Assembly (NCBI GenBank): GCA_937916515.1
Contig: CALFSX010000151.1
Coordinates: 20,294-84,293, forward strand
Direction: 5' to 3'
DNA length: 64,000 bases
DNA from: an uncultured Planctomycetaceae bacterium
Lineage (GTDB): Bacteria > Planctomycetota > Planctomycetia > Planctomycetales > Planctomycetaceae
In this document: positions 36,922 to 50,500 of the stretch, in pieces
Layout of the letters: the number at the start of each line of letters is the position of its first letter
Numbering within the stretch: position 1 is the first letter of the stretch
Made by a program: the position numbers and the translations under genes
The notes under the pieces: model-generated
The model's database searches: none
The model's input: only the letters and a program-made list of their open reading frames with translations
What the model was told of the DNA's origin: nothing

Positions 36922-37122
36922 TTGAAATCTGTGAACAATCAGTGTTTCATCTGTGGCCAAACGCTGATGATGGCCATCGGCCCGAATGCTGCCAATTTTC
37001 GAACTTGTATTCACGCGGCGGCTGGAATGAAGTCAGCCACTGATGAAATACAAATTTGCACAGATTGCCTGCAATCACGGGTGAAACGGCTGGAGTCGAC
37101 GTGCGGAAGAAGTGCGGAATGA
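36922..37122 (+). CDS. Possible small CxxC zinc-ribbon-like protein
   Basis: The frame encodes about 63-66 residues with two cysteine pairs (CFIC near residue 9 and CTDC near residue 47), compatible with a small zinc ribbon. Start codons are weak (TTG 36922 or GTG 36931) and no ribosome site is visible; an out-of-frame ATG lies at 36918. Its 3' end overlaps the second copy of a short duplicated segment. It may be a small gene, or decayed remains of one. Confidence 0.3.
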   Translation: MKSVNNQCFICGQTLMMAIGPNAANFRTCIHAAAGMKSATDEIQICTDCLQSRVKRLESTCGRSAE

Positions 37123-37137
37123 ATTCGGGAGTGTTGC

Positions 37138-37824
37138 TTAGTTGCCGTCGTTGATGTACGAACCGTCTCGCAATGCGAAGCCGCCAGTGGGGATTTTGTC
37201 AATCATTTCCGGAAGCAACGAGGTGCGAGCATTCAGGCCTGCAGAATAAGGGGTTTCAATGTGCAGATCCGAACTTTGATGAAAGATGCCCGGCAGAAAG
37301 CGTCCGGCTTCGTGAGCAAGATAGCAGCCATATTGGTTGGGGGCTGAGTCAATTCGCTCAATGCGCCCCAACATTACAGGTGCGGAATATTCTGACATAG
37401 AAATGCAAATGCCGAATTCCTGCCCCAGCTTCAAGTTTGCGGCGCACGAAATTTTGATGCCACTCAAAGCGTAATTCAGAATTCTCATTCGCTGGCGAGT
37501 TGCGAATTCAGAACTTTGCAGCCACGCCGACCAGTTGCATGGATACCGAAGATTGTCGCGGAGCTCCCACCAGGACTTCGACAGCATACTTTCGGGGATC
37601 GGTGAATTCAGGTACACGCCCAGTTCCCAGCCGGAATTCGACGGTCGGCACCAATGCACGACTCCTCGGTTCGGAACAGTTCCGGATACGAAATCCAGGT
37701 ACATAATCAGGGCGATCGGTGTACCGAACTTCAGAGGCCGATCCGTGTTCAAACGGACGTCGCCGCGAGAGATCTCGGAGATGTTCAGAGGCAACGGCAC
37801 GCCAGATTCCAGGCACCCGCACAT
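37138..37824 (-). CDS. Protein with two PilZ-like domains
   Basis: About 228 residues. Two PilZ-like units can be seen: ISEISRGDVRL ... FGTPIALIMYL ... GVVHW ... WELGVYL in the first half, and LSGIKISC ... LGQEFGICI ... GRIERI ... YGCYLAH in the second. PilZ domains bind cyclic-di-GMP; the RxxxR motif is only approximate (RQRMR precedes the second unit) and absent from the first, so ligand binding is uncertain. I choose the ATG at 37824, since TGGAGG precedes it by seven bases; the frame opens further up at GTG 37899. It ends with a Gly/Ser-rich tail. Confidence 0.7.
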   Translation of the reverse strand: MCGCLESGVPLPLNISEISRGDVRLNTDRPLKFGTPIALIMYLDFVSGTVPNRGVVHWCRPSNSGWELGVYLNSPIPESMLSKSWWELRDNLRYPCNWSAWLQSSEFATRQRMRILNYALSGIKISCAANLKLGQEFGICISMSEYSAPVMLGRIERIDSAPNQYGCYLAHEAGRFLPGIFHQSSDLHIETPYSAGLNARTSLLPEMIDKIPTGGFALRDGSYINDGN

Positions 37825-38568
37825 CTGGATGCCTCCAGTACGCGGAATGTCCCCTAGGGGAATAGAGGATTGACTTTTCCTGTAAGTCACAAGAAGCACC
37901 TACTGAATTTGCCGACGCAAAACACCCATGCGGCTTGGGGGCGAAACAAGTTGCAGAGCAAGCCGGACCAGTTGGGTGATCGATTGCAGTGGTTGTGGCT
38001 GAACCGCCCCAGGGCGGAAAATCAGGGTAGGCGGGAAACTGGCGTCGTTTATTCGGGCTGTGAGGAATTTGCGGAATGTTTCCCTAATGCCAGGTCAGGT
38101 TCACATCCAACCCGTTGGATAAGCCTTCAAAACCGCTGAAAATCGGCAAAGCTCTTATCACTTCGTTCGTGACGGTAGGAGTTTTCCCACCAAACTGCCA
38201 TCAATCGGCATTTGACGCTGGTTTTCCCGCAAGGATAGAATTCCGGCGGCATTTGAAAAGACGATCTTACGTCGTAACAAATGAACCTATATGCTGTGAT
38301 ACACAACAATTTTCAGTTTTTTCGCTGGATTTTGGGGTGTTTGGTTAGGGGAGAATCAACGTCTCGTTCCTAACGGGATCGTGCGCTTCTGCAGAACCAA
38401 TCTGCGGCGCAGCAACCGTGAGGGCTGTAAAGCCTTCACAGTAAACAGTTTACATCAATTCTTCCAGACGTTTTTTGATACATATCAGAGTCCTTTGCTG
38501 ACGCCGGGTGTCCTTTCAACATATTTGGAAGTGCCACAGCGGTTTAAGTAGACTCTTTGTAGGACGCA
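37825..38568. promoter_or_regulatory. Leader of the giant surface-protein gene with stacked inverted repeats
   Basis: This 744-base region lies between the PilZ gene and the giant gene. Before the giant gene come a 9-bp hairpin with a GTAA loop (38418-38439), then GTAAACAGTTTAC (38441-38453) and TGATACATATCA (38476-38487), three symmetrical elements within 70 bases. The last two look like operator-type sites. AGGA precedes the tandem ATG codons at 38569 and 38572. A TCCCCTAGGGGA palindrome lies at 37852-37863. Confidence 0.45.
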
Positions 38569-41500
38569 ATGATGCTGATTTCTTCGTGGCTTAAGTCGTT
38601 CCAAAAAAATCTTCAGACACGTCCCCGCCGCATCGTTCGGCGATCATCCAGCCAGGCGTCGCGCCAGGCTGAACATCTGGAAACTCGCTCCCTGCTGACC
38701 GCTCCAACCCTTGTTGGTGTCCGTCCCAACATCGGTGACTTTCTGGATCCTGGCGAAGTTCGCGACGTCGCTCCCAAAGAGCTGACTCTGCAATTTAACC
38801 CCGGTCAGATAATCGATGCCAGCAACAATCGCTTGTTCAGTAACTCGCCGATTATCGTCGAACGATCTGGAAACGACGGCACGTTCGGCGACGGCAACGA
38901 AGTTCCGGTAACGCTCGGCTTCGTCGGAATTGGCGACACAGTTGAAGAGGTGGTTCTTCGTTTCGCAGAAAATCTGCCGGACGATACCTATCGAATCACA
39001 ATCCGTGGCACTGGCGGGAATCCGCTTCAAAACACTGCCGGCGAAGCCTACGCCGACGGAGCTGACGGTACGTTCACCTTCGGCCTGAACCTGGGTGCTC
39101 AGGTGCGAGCCGTTGTTCCACAACCCATTGTTCGTGGTCCAGGCGGGGCTCTTACGCAGAATCGCCGACAGATTGTTGTTTATTTCAACAACGACCGGCT
39201 GAACGTAGCGTCCGCGCAGACTGCTGCGTTTTATCAGTTGATTTACACAAACGACACCGTCGAAAACACGGACGATGCGGGCAGCTTCTATCTTCCGACT
39301 AACGTCAGTTACGACCCGGTCGCGAATACCTCAACGCTGACATACGCGCAGGATCTCGAAGTTCTCAATCCAGGCGGAGCGGGCACGTTTCGTTTGCGGA
39401 TTGGGTCGAACGAGTCGATCCCACTTCCACCGACAAGTCAGACCTTTGTTGAAACCTTCGTCAGTGACTTTGGCACTGCGGGAAGCGCGACTCTGACACT
39501 TGAGCCGATCGTGACTATTGACGGCAACCCGATCGACGTCAACTTTTCGACGGCGGCACTTGGAGCTGGCGGCGTACCGTCAGTCAGTGTCGCCGGACGA
39601 CAGATCGACATCGTCCTGAACACCGATGGTGGAACGACCGCTGGTCAGCTGCTTTGGGCCATCAATCTGCATCCTGAAGCCAGTGACCTGGTCCGCGCCA
39701 CGATTGCTGGCGACCTTGTGACGAATTTTGCGGCGACGGCAACTGCTTCGTCGTTTTCTTTCATGGATCCGGGTTCTTCGTTTGATAACAACACCGATCT
39801 GGGAGTGCTGACATCTCAAAGTCAGGTTTTGACCGGGCAAATCCGTTCTGTCGACTATCCGTTTGACTTTCCGGGCAACACCGATGAGATAGGTCACCGT
39901 GATATCGACGTCTCAGAAGAGTCTCACATTGAGGTTGCACCAGATTCGAATCCGCAGATTTCAACGCTGTTCTACAACTTTCAAAGAAACTACGGCTTTT
40001 CTCCTCAGGGAGCACAGCTTTCGAACCTGATTACAGAAAACCAAAAGCAGCGTGCTCGGGAAGTGTTTGAACTGTACAGCCACTATCTGGGCGTTCAGTT
40101 CGTGGAAACTGATAACCTTGGTTTCACGATCGTGACAGGCGACCTTCGCGCGATCGACCCGAACATCCTGACAGGTGCCGGCGGTGTGACGGCACAGTCA
40201 AGCCGAGCCTTAAACCTGGCGATTATGGATAACGCCGAAGGCGCGGCATGGGACGACAGTCGTGGCGGTTCGTGGTTTAGTTCAGCGTTTCACGAAATTG
40301 GCCACCTTCTGGGATTGGGGCATGCCTACGATTTGCCGGACCTAACAGTTTCCGGCGCGTTTGAAGGACCTGTCGTTGAGACGACAACCGCTGAGCCGGA
40401 CTTCCCCGGTGATGCTGATATTGTTCACGGTCAACTGCTTTACCGACCTGAAAATCGTGACATCGACCTGTATCGATTCGAAGTTGCCGCAACCGGTTTG
40501 TTCAGTGCTGAGACTGTTGCTGAGCGACTTGCGGATGCCAGTCTCCTGGATACAACCATGCGGTTGTTCCGAGAAAAGTTGGATGGCACTCGTGAGCTGG
40601 TTTCTCAGAATGACGATTACTTCAGCGAAGATTCGTTGATTTCTTTGACTCTGACTCCAGGCGTTTACTTCCTGGGAGTCAGTGCCAGCGGTAACGACGC
40701 ATACAATCCGGAGATTGCGGACTCTGGAATGAACGGCACGACTCAGGGTGAGTACCGTCTGCAGATCAGCTTCCGCCCAGACGCAAGCTCGACAATTCTG
40801 GATGCGACCGGTGTGCCGCTTGACGGTGACCTTGACGGTCTGGCGGGTGGCGAATTCAATTTTTGGTTCCGCGCTGCGACTCCAGCGAACACTCATTATG
40901 TAGACCGCATCGCGCCAAACGGGGGGACAGGTACACTGGCTTCTCCGTTTAATGAGATCGATCTGGCTTTGGCTGCCGCTTCGCCCGGCGACATTGTACG
41001 TATCGTTGGTAACGCTGGTGCTGACGGCGACGCTTCCGAACTGGCAGACAACGTTGCCTATCAAATCGGGTTGGATGATTCCGGCAATGCTTTGCGAGAC
41101 GGCGGGTCGTTTGAGATTCCTCAGGACGTGGTCGTAATGATCGACGGGGGAGCTTTACTGAAGTTTCAGGACACCTTTATCGTCGCCGGCAGCACGTCGT
41201 CAACCGTTGACCGAAGCGGTGCGAGCGTGCAGCTGCTTGGGACTCCGGAGAACGATGTTGTACTGACTTCGTGGCGTGACGAGACGGTTGGTCAGGATAC
41301 GACTCCAACGCCAACGAGCCCCAATCAGGGTAACTGGGGCGGTGTTGTATTTCGTCGCGACGTGGACAACGACGAAAATCGTCTGAACTACGAACGTCTC
41401 GGAATCTTCATGGACTATATTGCCTTCGCCAATATCAGTTACGGCGGTGGCAAACTGCAAATCGATTCCGTTGAGCAGGTCATCAATCCCGTGACTCTGT

Positions 41501-44500
41501 TTGAGTCGCGACCTGGAATCTACAACAACTTTATTACCTTGAGCGAAGACTCAGCGATTTCTGCGGATCCTGACAGCTTTGAGGAAACGACATTCGTAAC
41601 TCCGTTCTACCAAAACGTAGCGTTTACTCCTGACTACAGCCGCATCGGGCCCGACATTTATGGCAACACGCTGATCGATAACTCGACAAACGGTTTGTTC
41701 GTTCGCATTCAAACTGCACCTGGCAATCCTACAAGCAAATTGACGGTTACTGGTCGTTTCGACGACAAAGACATCGTTCACGTGATTGCGGAAAACCTTG
41801 AAATTCAGGGGACTCCCGGCGGTCCGTTTCTTGAATTGGCCGCTCCTCCAGTTGTGTTGGTCACACTTAACGCCAGCGCAGGTGGTACGCTTGGCAATGG
41901 TGATTACAATTATCGAGTTGTGTTTGTCGATTCGTCCGGAAACACAAGCCCACCGTCGGAAGTGACAAGAAGTGTCACATTGGCTGGAGCCAATGGCAGC
42001 GTGACTCTTGGGAATTTGCCACCTGCATCTGCTCCTTATAACGGACGTTTGTTGTACCGATCTCAGGATACAGGCACTGGTCCTTACGAGTTGGTTGCGA
42101 TCCTGAACGCATCGTCAACATCATACTTCGATGACGGTACGACTTTGACCGGCATTCTGGACGAAACACTGGTCGGGCGTAATCGTGCTCGTCTTGATGC
42201 AAGTCTTGTTATTGACCCCAATGTGATCGTAAAGCTTGAATCTGCTCGCATTGAAGTGGGTCTTGGCGCGCAGATTATTGCCGAAGGTAGCGCAGGGCAG
42301 GAAATCGTATTTACGTCGCGTCTTGACGACAGGTTCGGGGCTGGCGGCACGTTCGACACAAACAACGATGACAAGGTCAATAACGAAGCCGTTCCTGGTG
42401 CGGGCAATTGGGGTGGTTTCTATCTGTCGCCTGTAGCAGCAGCCAGCTTCGACAATGTTCTTATCACATTCGGCGGTGGGATTATCCCAACGAACGGTGA
42501 CTTTGCAGCGTTCAACGTGATCGAAGCTCATCAGGCTGATCTGCGTGTCACCAACAGCGTACTGGAAGAAAATGCGGATGGCACCGGAGGCTCAGCGCCA
42601 GCCGAGCGATTCGGTCGTTCGGCCAATGCAGCGGCCACGATTTTTGCCCGAGGAACTCAACCGATTCTGATTGGGAACACGGTACGTAACAACGCTGGAC
42701 CGTTCGTTTCTATTAACGTAAATGCACTGAACTCGACATATGTTGCCGATACTGGGCGGTCACGTGGAGGGGCTGATCTGTTCGGTGGTTACGAAGATAA
42801 CCAGGGGCCATTGATCGATGGGAATCTGTTGGGTGGAAACGGCATTAACGGGATGGTTGTCCGTGGCGAAGTCCTAACGACTCAAAGCGTCTGGGACGAC
42901 ACCGACATTGTTCACGTGTTGTTTGACGAAGTGATTGACCCGAACTTCCACACCTACGGCGGCATTCGCCTGAACAGTGATTCTGACGCAAGTCTTGTCG
43001 TGAAACTACAAGGCGATGACGCGGGCTTTACTGCTGGAGGCAAGCCTCTGGATATCGACGATCGAATCGGCGGAACATTGCAGGTTGTTGGGCAACCTTT
43101 TTTCCCGGTGATTCTGACATCATTCAGCGACGACACCGTGGGTGCAGGTTTTGACCTTGCTGGACTTCCATTGACCGACACAAACGGTGATGGAGCAAGT
43201 ACTGGGGTTGTCGGCGACTGGCGAAGCCTTGAAATCACTCAGTACGCAAACGATCGCAACGTTGGAGTCTACAACGAAAACGAAGTTACAGCGGCAATCG
43301 GCGCTGGTACAAACTCGACCGCGCGTGACGCTGAGTTCATTGGTGACCTTGGCAAGTATAATCTGCGAACCACCAATCCCGATGGTACTCACACGATCCA
43401 GAACACTGCGGATAACAACCTGCGTCTGGGATTCGAAATCAATGGATCCATCAACAGCCCTGGCGACGTCGACGTATACAGCTTCACCGGAGTCGCCGGT
43501 TCGGAAGTCTGGATCGACATTGATCGCTCGACGATGTCGTTGGACACCGTCGTTGAACTGATCACATCGTCGGGAACAATTCTGGCACTGTCGGACAACT
43601 CTTACGCAGAATCGCAGGGACAGTATCCTGTCTTCGCACGAACCGCCAGCAGCATCAGAGCAAACAGTCTTAACAAGTCACAGTACATCAGCGACGACTT
43701 ATACGGCACTAACCCTCGCGACGCCGGCATGCGAGTTATCCTGCCCGGCGTATTTGGCGGTACCGGTACGTACCAAATTCGAGTACGTTCCAGCAACATT
43801 GACTCACTGGACCCATCGGCCAATCGAGCTGACCTGCTTGATCCAGCAAAGGTTTTCAACGGAATCACGTTCGGTAGCTACCAGTTGCAGATTCGCCTGC
43901 AGGAAACAGACGAAGTACCGGGGTCATCGATCGTGTTTGCGGACATTCGTTTCGCAACAAACGGTATCGAAATTTACGGTCAACCATCTCATTCGCCGCT
44001 ATCGGGCGAGTACGGTGAATCTACGACCGGCAACAACAACTCGGCGGGTGCTGCAGAAAACGTTGGCAACATCCTGAACACGGATACAGCATCTGTTGCC
44101 ATTGCAGGCACAATCTCGGCTCCAACCGACGTTGACTGGTACCGATTCAATGTGTCTTTCGATGATATTCAGGATATTCCGGGGCACACGGATCCGAACC
44201 GCTACGCATCTGTGGTGTTCGACGTGGACTACGCTGACGGTGCGTCGCGAGGAAATCTTCAGGCTCATGTGTTTGATGGTGCCGGCCGGCTCATCCTGAC
44301 GGCCACGGATTCAAACGTGTCTGATGACCGATCGGGCCCGCTGGAAGGTGCTGACGCAGACGATCTGTCGCGAGGAAGTTTTGGAAATCTGGACCCTTTC
44401 ATTGGTCCCTTCGAGTTGCCGGAAGGTGACTACTTCCTTGTGATTTCTTCGAATGGCACCATTCCGTCAGTCCTCGATCAGACCACGTCAACAAACCCAA

Positions 44501-47500
44501 CAAGCAATACGATTCGCCTTGAACCACTTACTTCGATAACGCGGATTGCAGACGAGACATTCTCGGGCGGCCAAGGCACAGCGACGCCTGCAATCTACGA
44601 CCTTTACGACAACGAGCAGGGGCAGAATCTGACAGCGTTCCACCTTGGCGACGTTAATCTTTTTGTCAGCACGGGACGATTTGTTCGAATGGTGGACCCA
44701 TTCACTGGAACTGTAGAGACAGTTTTGGGGGATGTGGGTCAGGCCGGTGTTCACGGCGATATCGCAATGCGTCCCGATGGTGACTTGTTTGCGTTTGAAT
44801 TCGACGGAACCTCTGACGCAGCGTTAAACAGCTATATCCGAATTGACACAGGAACAGCAGCCTTCACCGGTGTTGGCGACGATGGTATTCAGACCTTTAA
44901 CTTCGATGCCGGCGGTAATGTTGTTCAAACCAATGCCAGTTTGTTCACTGAGGCATTGACCTATCTGGGAACAGGTACAAACGACGGTCGTCTGGTGGCA
45001 ACTCGACGAGGAGCCTACAACGGCACCTATCTGCCCGACCGCAACAACATCCTTTATGCATTCAACATTTCTTCTGGAGCAGCAGTTTCGAACGGCGGTG
45101 CAAGGACAGAAAACGCCAGGGCGGCCAACGGGGCGGGTACCGACGTGGTCGAGCTCGGACGAATTCCAGCTGCCGGTACTGTCACCGGATTGGCCAATCT
45201 GCCAACGGGCTTGTTTGCAGTTGACGATTTAGGCTTCCTGTACCGCATCAATCCAAACAACGGAGCTATTCTGGCGACTGTCAACGTTGGTCTTGGCGGT
45301 ATTGCCTTCGAAGGGTTAGCTGCGGGGCCGAACGAAGTTGAAGGCGGAGCCTACGCCACAACCCTGTTTGGTATCGACAGCTTTGGTGAAGTTTTTGCGT
45401 TCAACACGCTGGGAATTCTTCAGCCGATCTTCACTGACGGACAGACGTCGATTCAAACTGGTATTGCCGGAGCCGTTGGTCTGGACTTTGGCACTCTTGA
45501 TCGCAACCTGTGGGCAACCACCGGTAATCGAGGCCTCGATGTGGGCCATGGGACTCCTGCTTCGCCAGACGCCACTCGTGTTGATGTTCCGGGCGGGACA
45601 AGTTTGTACTTTGGTAACCAGCGAGGCGGCGCTGCCGCTGGAAACAAGAACAATCTGACCACTGCTCCGATTAATGACTATAACTTCCCGGGTGGAGCTC
45701 ATGGTTCATTCGTGAGCAACCCGTTTAGCCTTGAAGACTACAGCTCTGCTGACAAGCCGGTTCTGTATTTCAATTACCTGCTGGAAACGGCAAGCAACGA
45801 TTACATCCCCGGTGTTCGACCGATGACAGACTCTTTGCGAGCCTACGTCGGCGACGGAACTACGTGGAGCCTGCTGGCGACAAATAATTCGTTCCGTGAC
45901 CTTGGAGCGTTGGACGATGAACAGGACTTCAGCCCAACGGGTGGCCCAACAGCGGCACCAACCACTCAGCTGTACCGTGACGTTCACGAACTGTACGACG
46001 AAGCTGGAACACCAGTCTGGCGACAGGCTCGCCTGGATCTCAGCTCGTTTGCTGGTCGGGACAATCTTCGACTGCGTTTTGAGTTCGCCACAGCCGGATC
46101 AGTCAACGTCGGCGACATCACAACAGTCGGCGAAGAACTGTACGCTCTTCCGGGCGACAAGTTACGCGACGGTCAGTCTTACATTCTGGAAGGCGTCAAT
46201 CAGTTCGAATTCGACATGGGCCACACACTGGTTGTGCCAAGTGCGAAGTTGATTCTGGAACAGGAAACCTTCGAGATTCAGGGGACGCTGTTTGAGTTCG
46301 ACAAAAACGGAGATGGTGCTCAGCTTAGCGGAATCGTGATCGCCATCAATGACGACATGAGCCCCGTTGAAATTGCCGTGTTGATGGAACGAGCAATCGA
46401 CAACGCAGCAATTACGGATCTTAAAACCTACCGAGACGGCAATCGCATCAACCTGATGCTTGAGCCGCCAATGCTGCCGATTGATCCGAACGTAACTCTG
46501 GTTCAGAGTGCCGGTGCAGGGCTTCAGCTGGATGGTTCACCGGGCGTAACGCCTGGCACAACATCAGTTGTGATTCATTCTGGTATGTCCAGTGCCGATG
46601 TCGCTGAGGTAATCTCGCAGCGAATGGCGGACCACCTGCTTCCCGCTGGCGTTTATCGAGAAGCTGAACCAAATGATGCTCCGAACGTGTTCGCCTCGCA
46701 GAACCTCGAAAATGTTTCGTGGACACTGGAAGCCAATAACACGATCACCGATTCGACTGTGTTGCCGCACGTGTCAATTATTGGGACGTCCAGCCTGTTT
46801 ACCGGAACTGACTTCTATCGCTTCGATGTGCCGGCGGATGGTTCTCGTGTGGTTGTTGACCTTGACGGAACAACACCTGGTTTCAACTCCATGATTCGAA
46901 TCGTGGATGAGATGGGGAACATGTTGTTCGAGAACATCGTTGGCGGCAATCTTGACGTCGCCAGTAACACCATTCAGGACGCGTTTCTTGATGTGACTCT
47001 TGATGCAGGTACGTTCTTCGTGCAGGTCGGTGTACCGCCAAGTTTGGGTGGAGCCCTGCCAACAGCTCGATACACAATGCACTTGTCCGTGGAAGGCCAC
47101 GCTGTTGACGCGGGGCCAGAACCGGCTGCTGCTTTGGTTGTTGACCGATCGATTATCAAGGGCAATGCAGACCTGATTCGCGTGATTGGACACTACGTCA
47201 CAGATCAAGGTCCTTTGGGACTGACGACATCGCTGCCCGGCGACGGATTTGGAGGGTTCGGTGCCAGCCAGCCTTCACTGCGAGGCGTTGCCAACAATTT
47301 TGAAGGTGTCTACATCGATGACATCATCATCGGTCTTGCAGAACGCGGTGAGATGGTCACCGGTGCTCCAGCAAACACAAGCTTTGCGACAAATCAGGAA
47401 GTCAATGACCCATTCAATCTGAATCCGTATCAGGACATTCTGGAAGGTGCTTATGACGTTGAAATTCGCCGAGCATCAGATTACGCAGTTGGCAGCGGTG

Positions 47501-50500
47501 CTCCAAATGCAGCCTTCCGCACATTTGGCAGTAACGATCGTCTGACCAGCCAGCAAACTCTGTTTGTGGCTCCGGCATGGAACCTTCGAGACGGCCAGAC
47601 CTTCACGCTTAGCGACGGTGTCGACACTGTTGTCTTTGAATACGAAGACATCAATGTTGGTGACGGAGTCGCCCAAGGGCACTTCGAAATCTCATTCGAT
47701 CCGTATGCCCCGAGTGCAGACGGTGGTCTGGTTGGAGAATCAGCTTCTGTTATCGCTCGACGAATTCGAGACGCGATTAATTCTGGTTCGGTTCAGGGTA
47801 TTCTGGACGTCAGTGCGTCTCTGGCAGACGGTGCCGCAGACGATTCAACATTCAGTGCCAGTAACCGCGTGAACATCTATGGCAATGCCGTCTTCACGCT
47901 AACCGATGGGCTGCAGAATCCCGGCACGTCCACCGCTCCGGAAGGCGTTTCAGGTTCGGTTGCCTTTATCGGCAACACAAACGGCAGCAGCACGCTGTTC
48001 TCGTTTAGCAACACGTCTGGATTGCTTGATCCTACGACAGGATTCGCAGAACGTATTGATACGATTGCCATTCAGTTGCCAACCGGTCAGAACTTCGACC
48101 CTAACCCGCTTATGGGCGGAACTGGTAACGGTCCAACAATCAATCCCGCTTCTGACTTCGATCCGCTGACGTTCACCACGCTGGACCTTCTGAATCCTCG
48201 AATCCCAGTCTTCACGTTCAACGGTGACTTTGACACGCTGACAATCGCGTTCAGTCCAAACCGTGGGCCGGGCTTCGACGAGAACGACCAGTTGATCTTC
48301 GGCCTGGACGTGGACTACTCGCCAGAACCGATCAATCTGATTGGCAGCGTTGTGGAAATCACGTTCAGCTCAGGACGCACCGTTCTGGCTGAGTTTGTTA
48401 TCGATCCATCAAACGCGAGCATCGCCATTCTTCGTGATATTTCTGAGCCGACGGTAGTTCAGTTCAACGAAAGTTACGGCGACACCAACCGAACTCGCGA
48501 TCAGGGTCAAATCCTGATTCACTCAAACGTAATTTCTGATTCGGAAGGATGGGGCATTCTGGCGGACGCTGGTACCCGATCCGGTGCACCTAACCCAACC
48601 GGTGCGGGCACACTTCCTCACGCGGGCCCAGTTCGAAACCTGCAGGAAATTAACTCTAACAGAACAGTACCTGGCGTCGTTATTGCCAATAACGTGCTGT
48701 CCATCAACGGAACAGGCGGAATTCTGTTTAGCGGCGACAACGCGGCTGGTGTTCTTGGAGCCGTTCCGTTTGGTCGCATCATTAACAACACGATTGTTGG
48801 CGACAACAGCGGCACTGGAATTCGAGTTGAGCAGAATGCCAGCCCGACTTTGTTGAACAACATCGTGGCCGACCTGACAACTGGCATTCTTGTGGATGGC
48901 ACCTCACAGGCTCTTGGGACCGTCGTTGGGGCAACGTTGTACCGAGGCAATGCGACCAATGCCAACACCGGCATTATCGGCCTGGGGTCGTTCCCGATTC
49001 AGCTGTCCGCAACCGATCCACTGTTCGTGGATCAGGCCAACCGAAACTACTACCCCGCACCAAACTCCATGGCGATCGATAGTTCGCTGGACGGGCTTGG
49101 CGATCGAACATCAATGATCACAGTTCGCAATCCGCTTGGGATTGGCGTTTCACCGATTCTAAGTCCATCGCGAGACGTGTTCGGTCAGCTTCGAGGTGAC
49201 GATCCGGATGTTGCAACTCCGGCCTCTCAGGGTGCCAACGTCTTCAAAGACCGCGGTGCGATCGACCGAGTTGACTTCTTCCAGCCAACTGCTGCACTAA
49301 CCGATCCTCTGGATGGTGGTGTTGCGGATCTTGATCCAACGATCAATACCGCGTGGGTTAATCTTGCCGACCCTGTTCGACAGTTCGTCGTTTCTTTGAA
49401 CGACGTGGGAATTGGTGTCGACGATTCTTCCGTAGATCTAACGGGAGCTCAGTTCAAGCTGTTCACAGACATCTCCGGAGCCTTCACTGAACTGATCGCT
49501 GACGTTGATTACAAGTTCGTCTACAACTCAACAACGAACGAAGCGATCTTCCGAGCAGTCACCGTGTTCCCATTCGAAGCACGGTATCGCATCGAAGTTA
49601 ACAACAACAATGCAACGACCGACGGAATCGACGGCATTCGTGACCTTGCTGGCAACTACCTTGCTGCCAACGAAACCGATGGCACAACTAAGTTCCATAT
49701 GCTGGTCACTGATGGCGTTAATGATCCACCGATCAATGTGGCACCGGCGTATGTGTCAATGCTGGAAGATGCGACTTTGGTATTCAGTACTGCGAATGGT
49801 CGACAGATTTCTGTGTCTGACGCGGACGTTCATCTGGGCAACAACCGTCTGCAGGTTACTCTGACGGTCAGCGAAGGAGTTCTCACTCTGGCTGGGGCCA
49901 CCAGCGACACTTCCGGCGTCACCGGCCTGACGTTCTCCGTTGGAGACGGCTATAACGACACAACGATCACCTTTGAAGGCGACGTTGCAGACATCAACAA
50001 TGCTCTGAATGGTCTGTCTTATCAGCCGCCGCAGGAATACTTCAACCTGCTGCCAACCGATACTCCACCAAGCTCCACTCCGGTCACAATTACAATGGTG
50101 ACCAGCGACCTCGGCCAGTTTACCGGACCTCCGTCACCAACGGAAACAGACACCAGCGTTATTGAAATAGACGTTGTGTCCGTTAACGATCCTCCAACGT
50201 TTGACCCAATCAGCGATCCTCCAGCCGTCGATGAAGATTCGACTGCTCAAACCATCGTCGGCTTTGCTCAAAACGCTTCACCGGGGCCAGCCAACGAAAA
50301 CTTCCAGACCGTCACGTTTGCAGTGGGTCCGGACATCACCGTGGCCAACACCGGAAACATTGCGTTTACGTCTGGGCCATCCGTGGATGCCAGCGGTACG
50401 CTGACCTATGAAGTGGCACCAAACACCAACGGAACGGCGACCTTCCTGCTGACCGCTGTCGACAGCGACGGAGCAACCAGCGCACCCCAGCAATTCACCA

